From Rhodococcus sovatensis (GTDB taxonomy: Bacteria; Actinomycetota; Actinomycetes; Mycobacteriales; Mycobacteriaceae): a stretch of DNA of 64,000 nt. Shown here piece after piece: positions 8,341-16,692 of this stretch; the first letter of the stretch is position 1; the number at the start of each line of letters is the position of its first letter. Position numbers and translations under genes: made by a program. Under the pieces are notes generated by a model that worked only from the letters and a program-made list of their open reading frames with translations, was not told the origin of the DNA and did no database searches. The DNA lies in NCBI RefSeq assembly GCF_037327425.1, contig NZ_CP147846.1, positions 4,526,001 through 4,590,000 on the forward strand, read 5' to 3'.

Positions 8341-9384
8341 GTGACCCACCCGTCCGACGCTGTCCCCGCCGCGCACCGCATTTCCATCGTGGTGCCGGTC
8401 TACCAGGGTGAGCGGACACTGCGGGCCCTCATCGACGAGATCCTTCCGCTGACCTCACGCACGTACTCACCGTCCGGCAGGCCGCTCGTCGTCGAGGAAG
8501 TACTCCTCGTGTTCGATCATGGACCCGACGGCTCGGCCGACGTCATTCGCGAACTCGTGAGTGACCACTCGTTCGTGCGGGGAGTGTGGCTCAGCCGAAA
8601 CTTCGGGCAGCATCCCGCAACCCTCGCCGGTATGGCGTCGAGCGGCGGCGAGTGGATCGTCACGATGGACGAGGACGGACAGCACGACCCAGCCGACATC
8701 GGCGGGTTACTCGACACAGCCCTCGATCGTCAGTCGTCGGTGGTCTACGCGAAGCCGACCAACGCCGCACCGCACGGCTTGTGGCGCAACGCCGCATCGC
8801 GGGGGTCGAAGTGGCTCATCGCCACGGCAATGGGCGCCGACAGCACGGTCAGCTACCAGAGCTACCGACTCGTCCTCGGTGAGGTCGGCCGATCCGTCGC
8901 CGCCTACGCAGGTTCCGAGGCCTACCTCGACGTCGCCCTCGGGTGGATCGCAGGCGAGGTCACCACCAGTCCGGTCGAGCTGCGCGAGGAGCACGGCCGA
9001 CGCTCGGGTTACAACGTACGCACACTGCTCTCGCACTTCTGGCGCATGGTTCTGTCCAGCGGCACCAAGGGTCTTCGGCTGGTCAGCTTCATCGGCGTCG
9101 CCTTCGCGATTCTCGGTCTCGTGCTCGTACTGTGGGTGCTGGCGTCGTATCTGCTGTTCGACGTGGGCACGGAAGTACAGGGCTGGGCATCGACGATGGT
9201 CATCTTGCTGTTCGGCTTCGGAGCGACCCTGTTCTCGCTGGGCGTCGTCGCGGAATACGTCGGCGTCAACGTCAAGACAGCCATGGGCAAACCGCCCTAC
9301 CTCATCGTCGCCGACCCGGCCGACGGGCCGCTCGGCCGTACCGCGACTCGGCCCGAGCCACCAGAACACACAACACCCACGTGA
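8341..9384 (+). CDS. GT2 polyprenyl-phosphate sugar synthase (GtrB/DPM1-like)
   Basis: 347 residues. The GT-A domain (about 13-235) has ISIVVPVYQGERTL, LSRNFGQHPATLAGM and the DxD-like MDEDGQHDP, then a KTAMGKPPY signature near the C-terminus after two transmembrane helices (about 250-320). This is the architecture of GtrB and dolichol-phosphate-mannose-synthase-like enzymes that load a nucleotide sugar onto polyprenyl phosphate on the inner face. It starts at GTG 8341, 11 bases after the GT-C gene, and its stop overlaps the GTG start of the epimerase (GTGA). In M. tuberculosis PpgS (Rv3631) plays this role for GalNAc; whether the same sugar is used here cannot be told. Confidence 0.82.
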   Translation: MTHPSDAVPAAHRISIVVPVYQGERTLRALIDEILPLTSRTYSPSGRPLVVEEVLLVFDHGPDGSADVIRELVSDHSFVRGVWLSRNFGQHPATLAGMASSGGEWIVTMDEDGQHDPADIGGLLDTALDRQSSVVYAKPTNAAPHGLWRNAASRGSKWLIATAMGADSTVSYQSYRLVLGEVGRSVAAYAGSEAYLDVALGWIAGEVTTSPVELREEHGRRSGYNVRTLLSHFWRMVLSSGTKGLRLVSFIGVAFAILGLVLVLWVLASYLLFDVGTEVQGWASTMVILLFGFGATLFSLGVVAEYVGVNVKTAMGKPPYLIVADPADGPLGRTATRPEPPEHTTPT

Positions 9385-10322
9385 GCACGCACTGCACCTG
9401 GGTCATCGGAAGCGGAGGGCTTCTCGGTTCCTCGGTGGCCCGGGAACTTCGACGCCGGGGACACCGAGTCCGAACGAGTGCCATCCCGTGGGCAGATCAT
9501 GAATCGGCGAAATCGCGTCTACTGCAAGAATGTACCGACTTCTTCGACGTCACCGGTGAAGACTCGTGGAACATCGTGTGGGCCGCCGGCGCCGGCGTCA
9601 ACGGAACGACGGCAGACCAATTCGCACTCGAAAACGAACTCGTCACCGACATTCTCACCAAGGTGAGCACCGTGGCCGGTGAACGCCGCGGCAACGGTAC
9701 CTTCTTTCTCGCATCGTCGGCGGGCGGCGTCTATGCAGGCTCGACGGGTGCGCCACACAACGAAGCGACGCAACCGGTTCCGCTCGGCGACTACGGCCGA
9801 GCGAAGCTCGACTCCGAGGCGATCGCCCAGGACTTCGGCGTTCGAACAGGAATCGACGTCGTCATCGGACGCTTCGCGAATTTGTACGGTCCTGGACAGA
9901 ACCTCGGTAAGCCGCAGGGACTGATCTCGCATCTGTGCCGCGGGTATCTGATGGCGTCCCCGGTTTCGATCTACGTTCCTATGGACACTCTCCGCGACTA
10001 TCTCTTCGTCACGGACGCCGCCGAAATGGTGGCTGACACACTGGAATTACCGCCGCCGCGATCCTCGTCGCCGATGACGAAGATCTACGCCTCGGGTTCC
10101 GCTGTCACCATCGGATCGATCCTCGGGGCGTGCCGCACCGTGTTTCGTCGACGTCCTAACGTCGTCCTCGCCGCGTCACCCCTCGCCGCATTTCAAGGCC
10201 GCGACCTTCGGTTGCGGTCGACCGTGCTCACCGACATCGATCGACGGACACACAGGACATTGCCCGCCGGTATCGCGTCGACGTTGCATGCGACTCGACA
10301 GGCTTTGGCGGCAGGGCGATGA
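9381..10322 (+). CDS. NAD-dependent epimerase/dehydratase (extended SDR)
   Basis: 313 residues. A Rossmann nucleotide-binding motif (VIGSGGLLGSSVA) is at the N-terminus. The catalytic triad appears as Ser-Ser in FLASSAGGVYAG and YGRAK (the YxxxK motif), followed by GRFANLYGPGQN, which is characteristic of UDP-sugar epimerases/dehydratases. The spacing and order fit the extended short-chain dehydrogenase family (GalE-like). It overlaps its neighbours on both sides by four bases (GTGA, ATGA), so it is translated with the GT2 and GtrA genes. Likely job: make the nucleotide sugar that the GT2 enzyme loads on polyprenyl phosphate. The specific sugar is not predictable from sequence alone. Confidence 0.78.
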   Translation: MSTHCTWVIGSGGLLGSSVARELRRRGHRVRTSAIPWADHESAKSRLLQECTDFFDVTGEDSWNIVWAAGAGVNGTTADQFALENELVTDILTKVSTVAGERRGNGTFFLASSAGGVYAGSTGAPHNEATQPVPLGDYGRAKLDSEAIAQDFGVRTGIDVVIGRFANLYGPGQNLGKPQGLISHLCRGYLMASPVSIYVPMDTLRDYLFVTDAAEMVADTLELPPPRSSSPMTKIYASGSAVTIGSILGACRTVFRRRPNVVLAASPLAAFQGRDLRLRSTVLTDIDRRTHRTLPAGIASTLHATRQALAAGR

Positions 10323-10777
10323 CCGAATCGCACACACCTCCGCCGCCGGCCGGCATGTCCGGCTCACCCGGCCCGCTGATGCGGATCATCAAGAATCAGG
10401 CACTCGCGTTTCTGCTGGTTGGCGGCGTCAACACCGCACTGGGTACCGCTTGGTTCATCGTCTTCCAATTGCTGATCGGTGAACAGTACGGCTATCACGC
10501 TGCAATTGTCCTCGGCTACCTCTGTAATGTACTGTGCGCCTTCGCAATGTACCGATACCTGGTGTTCCGAGTCAGAGGACACTTCTTCAAAGATCTGGTG
10601 CGATTCTTCATCGTCAACTTCGGCGCCTTCGTCGCGAACATCTCGTTGATGACCGTGGCGGTTTCGCTTCTGCACTTCCCACCGATCCCATCGCAATTGG
10701 TCGTCACCGCGATCATGGCCGTCGCCAGCTTCTTCGGCTATCGGGATTTTTCGTTTCGTAGAAAGACAACCACATGA
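10319..10777 (+). CDS. GtrA-family membrane protein
   Basis: 152 residues with four transmembrane helices (about 25-50, 55-78, 97-118, 122-143) and short basic loops, including NVLCAFAMYRYLVFR between helices 2 and 3, the hallmark of GtrA proteins. These are proposed to help move polyprenyl-phosphate sugars across the membrane or to anchor glycosyltransferases. Four-base ATGA overlaps with the genes before and after put it in the operon with GtrB-like GT2, epimerase and a second GT2, which supports a decoration pathway. It is distinct from the second GtrA gene at 14671-15171, the Rv3789 counterpart. Confidence 0.82.
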   Translation: MTESHTPPPPAGMSGSPGPLMRIIKNQALAFLLVGGVNTALGTAWFIVFQLLIGEQYGYHAAIVLGYLCNVLCAFAMYRYLVFRVRGHFFKDLVRFFIVNFGAFVANISLMTVAVSLLHFPPIPSQLVVTAIMAVASFFGYRDFSFRRKTTT

Positions 10778-11607
10778 GCCCTCGTGTATCAGTCGTCGTA
10801 CCCGCATACAACAACGCGGAATATATCGGGGAGACAATCGAATCCATTCTCGATCAGACGTTCACCGACTTCGAACTCGTCATCGCCGATCACTCTTCGA
10901 CCGACGAGACACTCGCCGTTGTGGAGAAGTACGACGATTCGCGCATTCGAGTGCTCACGACCGAGACAGGCGGTGGTGCGAAACGGAACTGGGATCGCGT
11001 CACTGCCGAGGCGACAGGCGAATTGGTCAAGCTCGTCTGCGGTGACGACACGATCTTTCCCAGTTCGCTCGAAGCTCAGGTCGCAGCGTTCGACGAGCAC
11101 CCGTCGGCCGTTCTCGTGGCGTCACAACGCACGTTGATCGACGCGAACGGAAAGACGGTGATCGCCGCCCGCGGGCTCGGTGGATTGTCCGGGCTCGTAT
11201 CGGGGCGCGTCGCTGCCCGGACTGCAGTACGCGCGGGCGCCAACATCTTCGGCGAGCCAGGCTGCGTCATGATGAAGTTGTCGGCGCTACGAGAGATCGG
11301 CCTGTGGGACAACAGCCACCCGTACCTCATCGATCAGGCCACGTTCATCGGCGTCGCGCTACAGGGTGACGTTGTCGCCATCGAGCGGCCGCTGGCCACG
11401 TTCCGCATCAACTCCGGTCAGTGGAGCGTCGAACTCGCGACCCAGCAGGCGCGACAAGCGGCCGACTTCCACCGTTCGCTCGGAGCTGCCGAGCCAGGCC
11501 TTCTGTCCGCGATGGATATTCGACTCGGCAACGTCAAGGCCCTCGCTACCTCGTTCATGCGCCGCGCAGTCTACCTACTGCTGCGTCACCGTATGTCGAA
11601 AAGCTAG
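10774..11607 (+). CDS. GT2-family glycosyltransferase
   Basis: 277 residues. GT-A fold: VSVVVPAYNNAEYIGETIESIL at the start, IADHSSTDET, then KLVCGDDTIFPSS as the DxD-equivalent metal site. No transmembrane helices are evident, so it probably acts at the inner membrane face. Last gene of the plus-strand cassette; its start overlaps the GtrA stop (ATGA). Its own stop shares the four bases CTAG with the convergent rmlB stop. In family terms it is like rhamnosyl- and other small GT2 transferases. The substrate is unknown. Confidence 0.75.
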   Translation: MSPRVSVVVPAYNNAEYIGETIESILDQTFTDFELVIADHSSTDETLAVVEKYDDSRIRVLTTETGGGAKRNWDRVTAEATGELVKLVCGDDTIFPSSLEAQVAAFDEHPSAVLVASQRTLIDANGKTVIAARGLGGLSGLVSGRVAARTAVRAGANIFGEPGCVMMKLSALREIGLWDNSHPYLIDQATFIGVALQGDVVAIERPLATFRINSGQWSVELATQQARQAADFHRSLGAAEPGLLSAMDIRLGNVKALATSFMRRAVYLLLRHRMSKS

Positions 11608-12608
11608 GAGAGCACGGACTCCGTTCGGGCGTAACCACTTTCGGTCGCATCCTTCTGCGGCCGCCACCAGTTCTCGTTGTCTCGGTACCAGTCGACAGTC
11701 GCTTTCAGTCCGCTACGGAAGTCGACGTACTGCGGGGTCCAGCCCAGTTCGGTGCGCAGTTTGGTGGAGTCGATCGCATATCGAAGGTCGTGGCCCGGGC
11801 GGTCGGTGACGAAGTCGAAAGCGTCGGCGGCCTGCCCGGTCTCTTCGAGGATGGTCTCGAGAACCTCACGGTTGTTCTTCTCACCGTCGGCGCCGATGAG
11901 GTAGGTCTCGCCGAGCGCGCCCTTGTCGATAATGGTCCAGACGGCGCTGTTGTGGTCGTCGACATGGATCCAGTCACGTACGTTCTGCCCTGCACCATAG
12001 AGCTTCGGGCGCAGGCCCGACAAGATGTTCGTGATCTGCCGTGGAATGAACTTCTCGACGTGCTGATATGGGCCATAGTTGTTGGAGCAGTTGGAGATTG
12101 TCGCGCGTACGCCGAACGATCGCGCCCACGCCCGCACCAACAGATCACTCGACGCCTTGGTCGAGGAATAGGGGCTCGACGGGTTGTACGGGGTGGATTC
12201 GGTGAAGCGCGCCGGATCGTCCAGTTCGAGGTCACCGTAGACCTCGTCGGTGGAAATGTGGTGGTAGCGAACGTCATATTCACGCACGGCCTGAAGCAAC
12301 GTCGTGGTACCGATGACGTTGGTGTGCACGAACGGCCAAGGGTTCGCGAGGCTGTTGTCGTTGTGTGATTCGGCGGCGAAATGGACGACTAGATCCGTCT
12401 TCTGCACCAGGTCGTCGACCAGGTCCTTGTCGGCGATGTCGCCTTCGACGAAATCGATCTTGTCTGCGACGGGGGCGAGCGATGCCCGGTTGCCCGCGTA
12501 CGTGAGGGCGTCGAGGACGGTGATCTCGACGTCAGGACGCTCGGCGACGGTCAGATGGACGAAGTTCGCGCCGATGAACCCGGCGCCCCCGGTCACGAGC
12601 AGTCTCAT
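11604..12608 (-). CDS. rmlB: dTDP-glucose 4,6-dehydratase RmlB
   Basis: 334 residues (331 in M. tuberculosis). Second step of dTDP-L-rhamnose synthesis: dTDP-glucose to dTDP-4-keto-6-deoxyglucose, NAD-dependent, cytosolic. Visible: MRLLVTGGAGFIGANFV (NAD-binding GxxGxxG), VVHFAAESHNDNS, STDEVYGD (Thr-Asp-Glu catalytic group), YSSTKASSD (YxxxK) and a CSNNYGPYQ segment; all are hallmarks of RmlB. ATG 12608 was chosen because MRLLVTGGAGFIG is the family N-terminus; the frame stays open to 12677. A TAAACT box eight bases before this ATG suggests a leaderless transcript. Rhamnose is in the linker between peptidoglycan and galactan. No rmlD is present in the window. Confidence 0.95.
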   Translation of the reverse strand: MRLLVTGGAGFIGANFVHLTVAERPDVEITVLDALTYAGNRASLAPVADKIDFVEGDIADKDLVDDLVQKTDLVVHFAAESHNDNSLANPWPFVHTNVIGTTTLLQAVREYDVRYHHISTDEVYGDLELDDPARFTESTPYNPSSPYSSTKASSDLLVRAWARSFGVRATISNCSNNYGPYQHVEKFIPRQITNILSGLRPKLYGAGQNVRDWIHVDDHNSAVWTIIDKGALGETYLIGADGEKNNREVLETILEETGQAADAFDFVTDRPGHDLRYAIDSTKLRTELGWTPQYVDFRSGLKATVDWYRDNENWWRPQKDATESGYARTESVLS

Positions 12609-12616
12609 GGGAGTGG

Positions 12617-12622
12617 AGTTTA
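12617..12622 (-). promoter_or_regulatory. Putative -10 box of a leaderless rmlB promoter
   Basis: On the minus strand TAAACT is followed by eight bases and the rmlB ATG. The TANNNT hexamer at this distance puts the transcription start at or next to the start codon. The same spacing is seen at dprE1, the second emb and glf. No convincing -35 was found. Confidence 0.45.
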
Positions 12623-12816
12623 GCCGCACGGTCGCTTTCGAGCCGACCTTGCTGTCGAGCCGTCCTTGTCCGAGCACCGTGTTGGCGTTTCGTCGACTTC
12701 GGGGGACTTCAAATGGGGATCGGTACGAGATTGTTGATGCTCGCGGCCAGCTCGGTCCTGTTCAAGCCATGGCAGTGACCGCGCGCTGTTCGGGTCGATC
12801 TGGGAGACTGCGGGGT

Positions 12817-13686
12817 ATGCGGGGAATCATTTTGGCGGGCGGTACCGGGTCGCGTCTTCATCCGATCACGATGGGTGTGAGCAAGCAGCTTGTTCCGGTC
12901 TACGACAAGCCGATGATCTACTACCCGCTGTCGACGCTGATTCTGGCGAACATTCGTGACATCTTGATCATCACCACTGCGCAGGACTCGGAGCAGTTCC
13001 AACGTCTGCTCGGTGACGGCTCGCAGTTCGGCATCAACCTGACCTACAAGGTCCAGCACACCCCGAACGGTCTCGCTCAGGCGTTCGTCCTCGGTGCCGA
13101 TCACATCGGGTCCGAGGGTGCTGCGTTGGTGCTCGGTGACAACATCTTCTACGGCCCGGGGCTGGGCTCGCAGTTGGGTAGGTTCGAGGCGATCGAGGGC
13201 GGCGCGGTGTTCGCCTACGAGGTCAAGGACCCCAGTGCGTACGGCGTCATCGAATTCGACGCGTCCGGGCGGGCGGTGTCGTTGGAGGAGAAGCCGAAGG
13301 TCCCCAAGTCGAACTACTCGGTGCCGGGTCTGTACTTCTACGACAACGATGTCCTGGCCATCGCCCGGGATCTGCAGCCGTCGGCGCGGGGGGAATACGA
13401 GATCACCGACGTCAACCGGCACTATCTCGATGCGGGCCGGTTGGCGGTGCAGGTGCTGCCGCGTGGGACGGCGTGGCTCGACACCGGTACCTTCGATTCG
13501 CTGCTCGATGCCTCCAATTACGTGCGCACCATCGAGCAGCGTCAGGGTCTCAAGATCGGGGCGCCGGAGGAAGTGTCGTGGCGTCGAGGGTTCATCAGCG
13601 ACGACGAACTCCGCGAGCGGGCGGAGAAGCTCGTCAAATCCGGATACGGGCAGTACCTGCTCGACCTCCTCGACCGCCGTCAGTGA
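12817..13686 (+). CDS. rmlA: Glucose-1-phosphate thymidylyltransferase RmlA
   Basis: 289 residues (288 in M. tuberculosis). First step of dTDP-rhamnose synthesis: glucose-1-phosphate plus dTTP gives dTDP-glucose. The N-terminal pyrophosphorylase motif MRGIILAGGTGSRLHP has the GGxGxR loop; KQLVPVYDKPMIYYPLSTL contains the conserved lysine. LGDNIFYG holds the metal-binding Asp, and SLEEKP and GTAWLDTGTFDSL complete the nucleotidyltransferase fold. ATG 12817 is the family start although the frame is open far upstream. It is divergent from rmlB and 12 bases before rmlC. Confidence 0.95.
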   Translation: MRGIILAGGTGSRLHPITMGVSKQLVPVYDKPMIYYPLSTLILANIRDILIITTAQDSEQFQRLLGDGSQFGINLTYKVQHTPNGLAQAFVLGADHIGSEGAALVLGDNIFYGPGLGSQLGRFEAIEGGAVFAYEVKDPSAYGVIEFDASGRAVSLEEKPKVPKSNYSVPGLYFYDNDVLAIARDLQPSARGEYEITDVNRHYLDAGRLAVQVLPRGTAWLDTGTFDSLLDASNYVRTIEQRQGLKIGAPEEVSWRRGFISDDELRERAEKLVKSGYGQYLLDLLDRRQ

Positions 13687-13698
13687 GAAAAGTGAGCA

Positions 13699-14286
13699 AT
13701 GAGTTTTCGTGAATTGAAGATCGCTGGTGCGTACGAGTACACCCCTCGTCAGTTCGGTGACGATCGTGGTGTGTTCTTCGAGTGGTTCAAATCCTCGGCG
13801 TTCACCGACGCGGTCGGTCGGCCCTTGACGTTGGAGCAGGCGAATTGTTCGGTCTCCGCGGCCGGGGTGCTGCGTGGGATCCATTTCACCGATACCCCGC
13901 CTGGGCAGGCGAAGTACGTCACTGCGGTGACGGGTGCCTTCCTGGATGTGATCGTCGACTTGCGGGTGGGGTCGCCGACGTTCGGGCAGTGGGACAGTGT
14001 GCTCATCGACGATGTCGATCGGCGTGCGGTGTATCTGCCGGAAGGGTTGGGGCATGCGATCTTGTCGCTCGAGGACGGATCGACGGTGATGTACCTGTGC
14101 TCGATCGAGTACACCCCGTCCCTGGACCGCGACATCGATCCGTTGGATCCTGATCTGGGTATCGACTGGCCGACCCTCGCACGCGACGGATCCCCGCTCG
14201 AGTACCAACTCTCCGACAAGGACCGTGCGGCACCCTCACTCGCCGACGCCATCGCCGCCGGTTATCTGCCGAAGTTCCAGGACTGA
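13699..14286 (+). CDS. rmlC: dTDP-4-dehydrorhamnose 3,5-epimerase RmlC
   Basis: 195 residues, the usual length for this cupin-fold dimeric enzyme. Third step of the dTDP-L-rhamnose pathway, epimerising C3 and C5 of the 4-keto sugar. Motifs: DDRGVFFEWF, NCSVSAAGVLRGIHF with the catalytic His, VDLRVGSPTFGQW, VYLPEGLGHAILSL and YLCSIEYTPSLDRDIDPLDP. Follows rmlA after 12 bases with gtgagcaATG spacing, probably co-transcribed. A tandem-repeat tract starts three bases after its stop. Confidence 0.95.
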   Translation: MSFRELKIAGAYEYTPRQFGDDRGVFFEWFKSSAFTDAVGRPLTLEQANCSVSAAGVLRGIHFTDTPPGQAKYVTAVTGAFLDVIVDLRVGSPTFGQWDSVLIDDVDRRAVYLPEGLGHAILSLEDGSTVMYLCSIEYTPSLDRDIDPLDPDLGIDWPTLARDGSPLEYQLSDKDRAAPSLADAIAAGYLPKFQD

Positions 14287-14288
14287 CC

Positions 14289-14640
14289 GCGCACGTTCCA
14301 GCCGGGGCGCAGGTTGCAACGTGAGCGTGGGCTGAAAGGTGCGCGTCAGCCGTGGTGGTGACCGAATGAGTCGTTCGGTGCAGCTCGGAGCTGGTTGCGC
14401 ACGTTCCAGCCGGGGCGCAGGTTGCAACGTGAGCGTGGGCTGAAAGGTGCGCGATCAGCCGTGGTGGTGACCGAATGAGTCGTTCGGTGCAGCTCGGAGC
14501 TGGTTGCGCACGTTCCAGCCGGGGCGCAGGTTGCAACGTGGGCGTGGGCTGAAAGGTGCGCGATCAGCCGTGGTGGTGACCGAATGAGTCGTTCGGTGCG
14601 GCTCGGGGCTGGTTGCGCACGTTCCAGCGACAGGGCACGG
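14289..14640. repeat. Tandem repeat, three 108-109-bp units plus a partial fourth
   Basis: Units begin at 14289, 14397 and 14506; a truncated unit begins at 14615. They differ by a few substitutions and one base of length. Each unit holds several dyads: an outer inverted repeat (gcgcac...cagcc with ggctg...gtgcgc), CCGAA...TTCGG, and CAGCTCGGAGCTG. It fills the whole gap between the convergent rmlC and gtrA genes. The 108/109 length breaks every reading frame, so it is not coding. It may act as a terminator array or be a variable-number repeat locus. Confidence 0.9.
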
Positions 14641-14670
14641 TCCAGCGACAGGGCCGCTGGGGCAGGCAGA

Positions 14671-15171
14671 TCAGCGAATCTTGAAGATCACGAACCGCTG
14701 GACGATGAAGTTGATGACCGTCGCGGTGCCCTGAGCTATGACGAAGGCAACGTTGGCGTACCAAAAACCGTCGGGTAATGCCTGGTAGAGCCATGTGTAG
14801 ATGCCGACCTGGACGGCAAAGGTCACTCCGTACAACGCGACCACTGCGACAAAGCGCGCACGCGACGGCGCAGCATTGAACGTCCAACGACGGTTGATCA
14901 AGTACGCCGTTGTGGTGCCGAGCACGAAGCCGATCGCCTTGGCCAGCGTGACGCCGACGCCGAACACGAAATGCAGCAGCAGGTTGACGCCCTGGTCGAC
15001 GATTGCCGACAGCACACCCGTCGCCAAGAAGCGGATGATCTGAGTCTTGAGGTCGAGGGCTTCGTCGGCGATGTTTTCCGTCAGCGGCAACTCGACGGGC
15101 AGCGGGACGTGGTGTTGCAACTCTTCGTCTTCTGCTGACCAGTCGTCGTTCTGCGAGGTGGGCACGATCAT
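14671..15171 (-). CDS. GtrA-family protein, Rv3789 counterpart
   Basis: 166 residues from ATG 15171 (the frame opens at 15201). A hydrophilic N-terminal stretch of about 40 residues precedes four transmembrane helices with the GtrA pattern AKAIGFVLGTTTAYLINRRWTF between helices 2 and 3. Position next to dprE1-dprE2-aftA matches Rv3789 of M. tuberculosis, first proposed to flip decaprenylphosphoryl-arabinose and later suggested to act as an anchor recruiting AftA. Here it is on the opposite strand, divergent from dprE1 with 69 bases between starts. The N-terminus is longer than the 121-residue Rv3789. Confidence 0.85.
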   Translation of the reverse strand: MIVPTSQNDDWSAEDEELQHHVPLPVELPLTENIADEALDLKTQIIRFLATGVLSAIVDQGVNLLLHFVFGVGVTLAKAIGFVLGTTTAYLINRRWTFNAAPSRARFVAVVALYGVTFAVQVGIYTWLYQALPDGFWYANVAFVIAQGTATVINFIVQRFVIFKIR

Positions 15172-15204
15172 CGAGACTAGCCGTCGACCCGCACCGGGCA
15201 CCCC

Positions 15205-15232
15205 TTAGACCCCGCCGCGCAGCGGGTACCCT
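15205..15232 (+). promoter_or_regulatory. Putative leaderless promoter of dprE1-dprE2-aftA
   Basis: TTAGAC (15205-15210), 16 bases, TACCCT (15227-15232), then eight bases to the dprE1 ATG. The hexamers fit a primary-sigma promoter with transcription starting at the start codon. The same TACCCT-N8-start arrangement precedes glf on the other strand. Confidence 0.5.
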
Positions 15233-15240
15233 CTACACCG

Positions 15241-16692
15241 ATGTCCACGACAGCAGACGACGCACTCTTCCCCCTGGAACCACAGGCCCGGAACACTGCG
15301 CCGCTACCCACGCAGACCCGCACGATCTCCGGTTTCGGGCGCACCGCGCCTTCGACCGGTGAGGTGCTCTCGACCTCCGACCCCGAGCTCATTGCGAACG
15401 CGGTGAAGCAGGTTGCAGAGCAGAACGACAGCAAGCCGTCCTACCTGCAGCGCGGTGTCATCGCACGTGGCCTCGGCCGCTCGTACGGTGACAACGCTCA
15501 GAATTCCGGTGGCCTCGTCATCGACATGACGGCACTCAACCGCATCCACAGCATCGACGCGGGAACGCGCATCGTCGATCTCGACGGTGGCGTCAGTCTC
15601 GATCAGCTGATGCGGGCCGCGCTGCCGTTCGGTCTGTGGGTTCCGGTCCTGCCCGGTACGCGTCAGGTCACCATCGGCGGCGCAATCGGATGCGATATCC
15701 ACGGCAAGAACCATCACAGCGCCGGCAGCTTCGGCAACCACGTGCGCTCGATGGAACTGCTCACCGCGGACGGACAGATCCGCCATCTGACACCGTCGGG
15801 CAAGAACGCCAAACTGTTCTGGGCGACGGTCGGTGGCAATGGTCTGACCGGCATCATCCTGCGCGCGACCATCGAGATGACGGCCACCGAGTCGGCCTAC
15901 TTCATCAACGACGGCATTCGTACCGAGACTCTCGACGAGACCGTCGCGGCTCATCAGGACGGCACCGAGGACAACTACACGTACTCGAGTGCGTGGTTCG
16001 ACGTCATGAGCGGGCCGCCCAAGCTCGGTCGGGCGACGATCACCCGTGGCTCGTTGGCGAAGTTCGACGAGCTCCCTAAGAAGTTGCAGAAGGACCCGCT
16101 CAAGTTCGACGCGCCGCAGTTGCTGACAGTGCCGGATGTCTTCCCGATCAGCGGCCTGAACAAGCTGTCGATGAGCATGATCGGCGAGGCCTACTACCGC
16201 ATGGGTGGCAACTACACCGGCAAGGTCCAGAACCTGACGCAGTTCTACCACCCCCTCGATCTCATCGGCGAGTGGAACCGCGGCTACGGGCCCAAGGGAT
16301 TTCTGCAGTACCAGTTCCTCGTTCCCACCGAGGCTCTCGAAGAGTTCAAGGACATCATCCGGTTCATCCAGCGTTCCGGCCAGTACTCGGCACTGAACGT
16401 CTTCAAGTTGTTCGGTCCGGGAAACAAAGCGCCACTGAGCTTTCCGATGGCCGGTTGGAATGTTGCGATGGACTTCCCGATCAAAGCAGGCCTCAACGAG
16501 ATGGTCCGGGAACTCGACAAGCGCGTCCTCGAATTCGGCGGTCGTCTGTACACAGCGAAGGATTCGCGCACCACCGCCGAAACGTTCCATTCGATGTACC
16601 CACGGATCGACGAGTGGATCAAGGTTCGCCGATCCGTCGACCCCACAGGCGTTTTCGCCTCCGATATGGCAAGAAGGCTGGAATTACTGTGA
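15241..16692 (+). CDS. dprE1: Decaprenylphosphoryl-beta-D-ribose 2'-oxidase DprE1
   Basis: 483 residues against 461 in M. tuberculosis; the extra length is at the N-terminus. The FAD-dependent enzyme oxidises decaprenylphosphoryl-ribose to the 2'-keto form, the first half of the epimerisation to DPA, the only arabinose donor. FAD-binding VAO fold: RGLGRSYGDNAQNSGG, PVLPGTRQVTIGGAIGCDIHGKNHHSAGSFG; C-terminal GGRLYTAKDSRTTAETFHSMYP is near-identical to mycobacterial DprE1. At the residue matching M. tuberculosis Cys387, the target of covalent benzothiazinones (NICVDFPI), this protein has Ala409 (NVAMDFPI, codon GCG at 16465-16467). The stop overlaps the dprE2 start (GTGA). Confidence 0.96.
   Translation: MSTTADDALFPLEPQARNTAPLPTQTRTISGFGRTAPSTGEVLSTSDPELIANAVKQVAEQNDSKPSYLQRGVIARGLGRSYGDNAQNSGGLVIDMTALNRIHSIDAGTRIVDLDGGVSLDQLMRAALPFGLWVPVLPGTRQVTIGGAIGCDIHGKNHHSAGSFGNHVRSMELLTADGQIRHLTPSGKNAKLFWATVGGNGLTGIILRATIEMTATESAYFINDGIRTETLDETVAAHQDGTEDNYTYSSAWFDVMSGPPKLGRATITRGSLAKFDELPKKLQKDPLKFDAPQLLTVPDVFPISGLNKLSMSMIGEAYYRMGGNYTGKVQNLTQFYHPLDLIGEWNRGYGPKGFLQYQFLVPTEALEEFKDIIRFIQRSGQYSALNVFKLFGPGNKAPLSFPMAGWNVAMDFPIKAGLNEMVRELDKRVLEFGGRLYTAKDSRTTAETFHSMYPRIDEWIKVRRSVDPTGVFASDMARRLELL

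Noticed and set aside
14003..14536. Minus-strand frame with repeated MQPAPRLERAQPAPSC
   Set aside because: It only translates the 109-bp tandem repeat; unit lengths of 108 and 109 shift the frame and codon pattern is not protein-like.
14289..14640. CRISPR array
   Set aside because: Units are contiguous 109-bp repeats with no unique spacers and no cas genes nearby.
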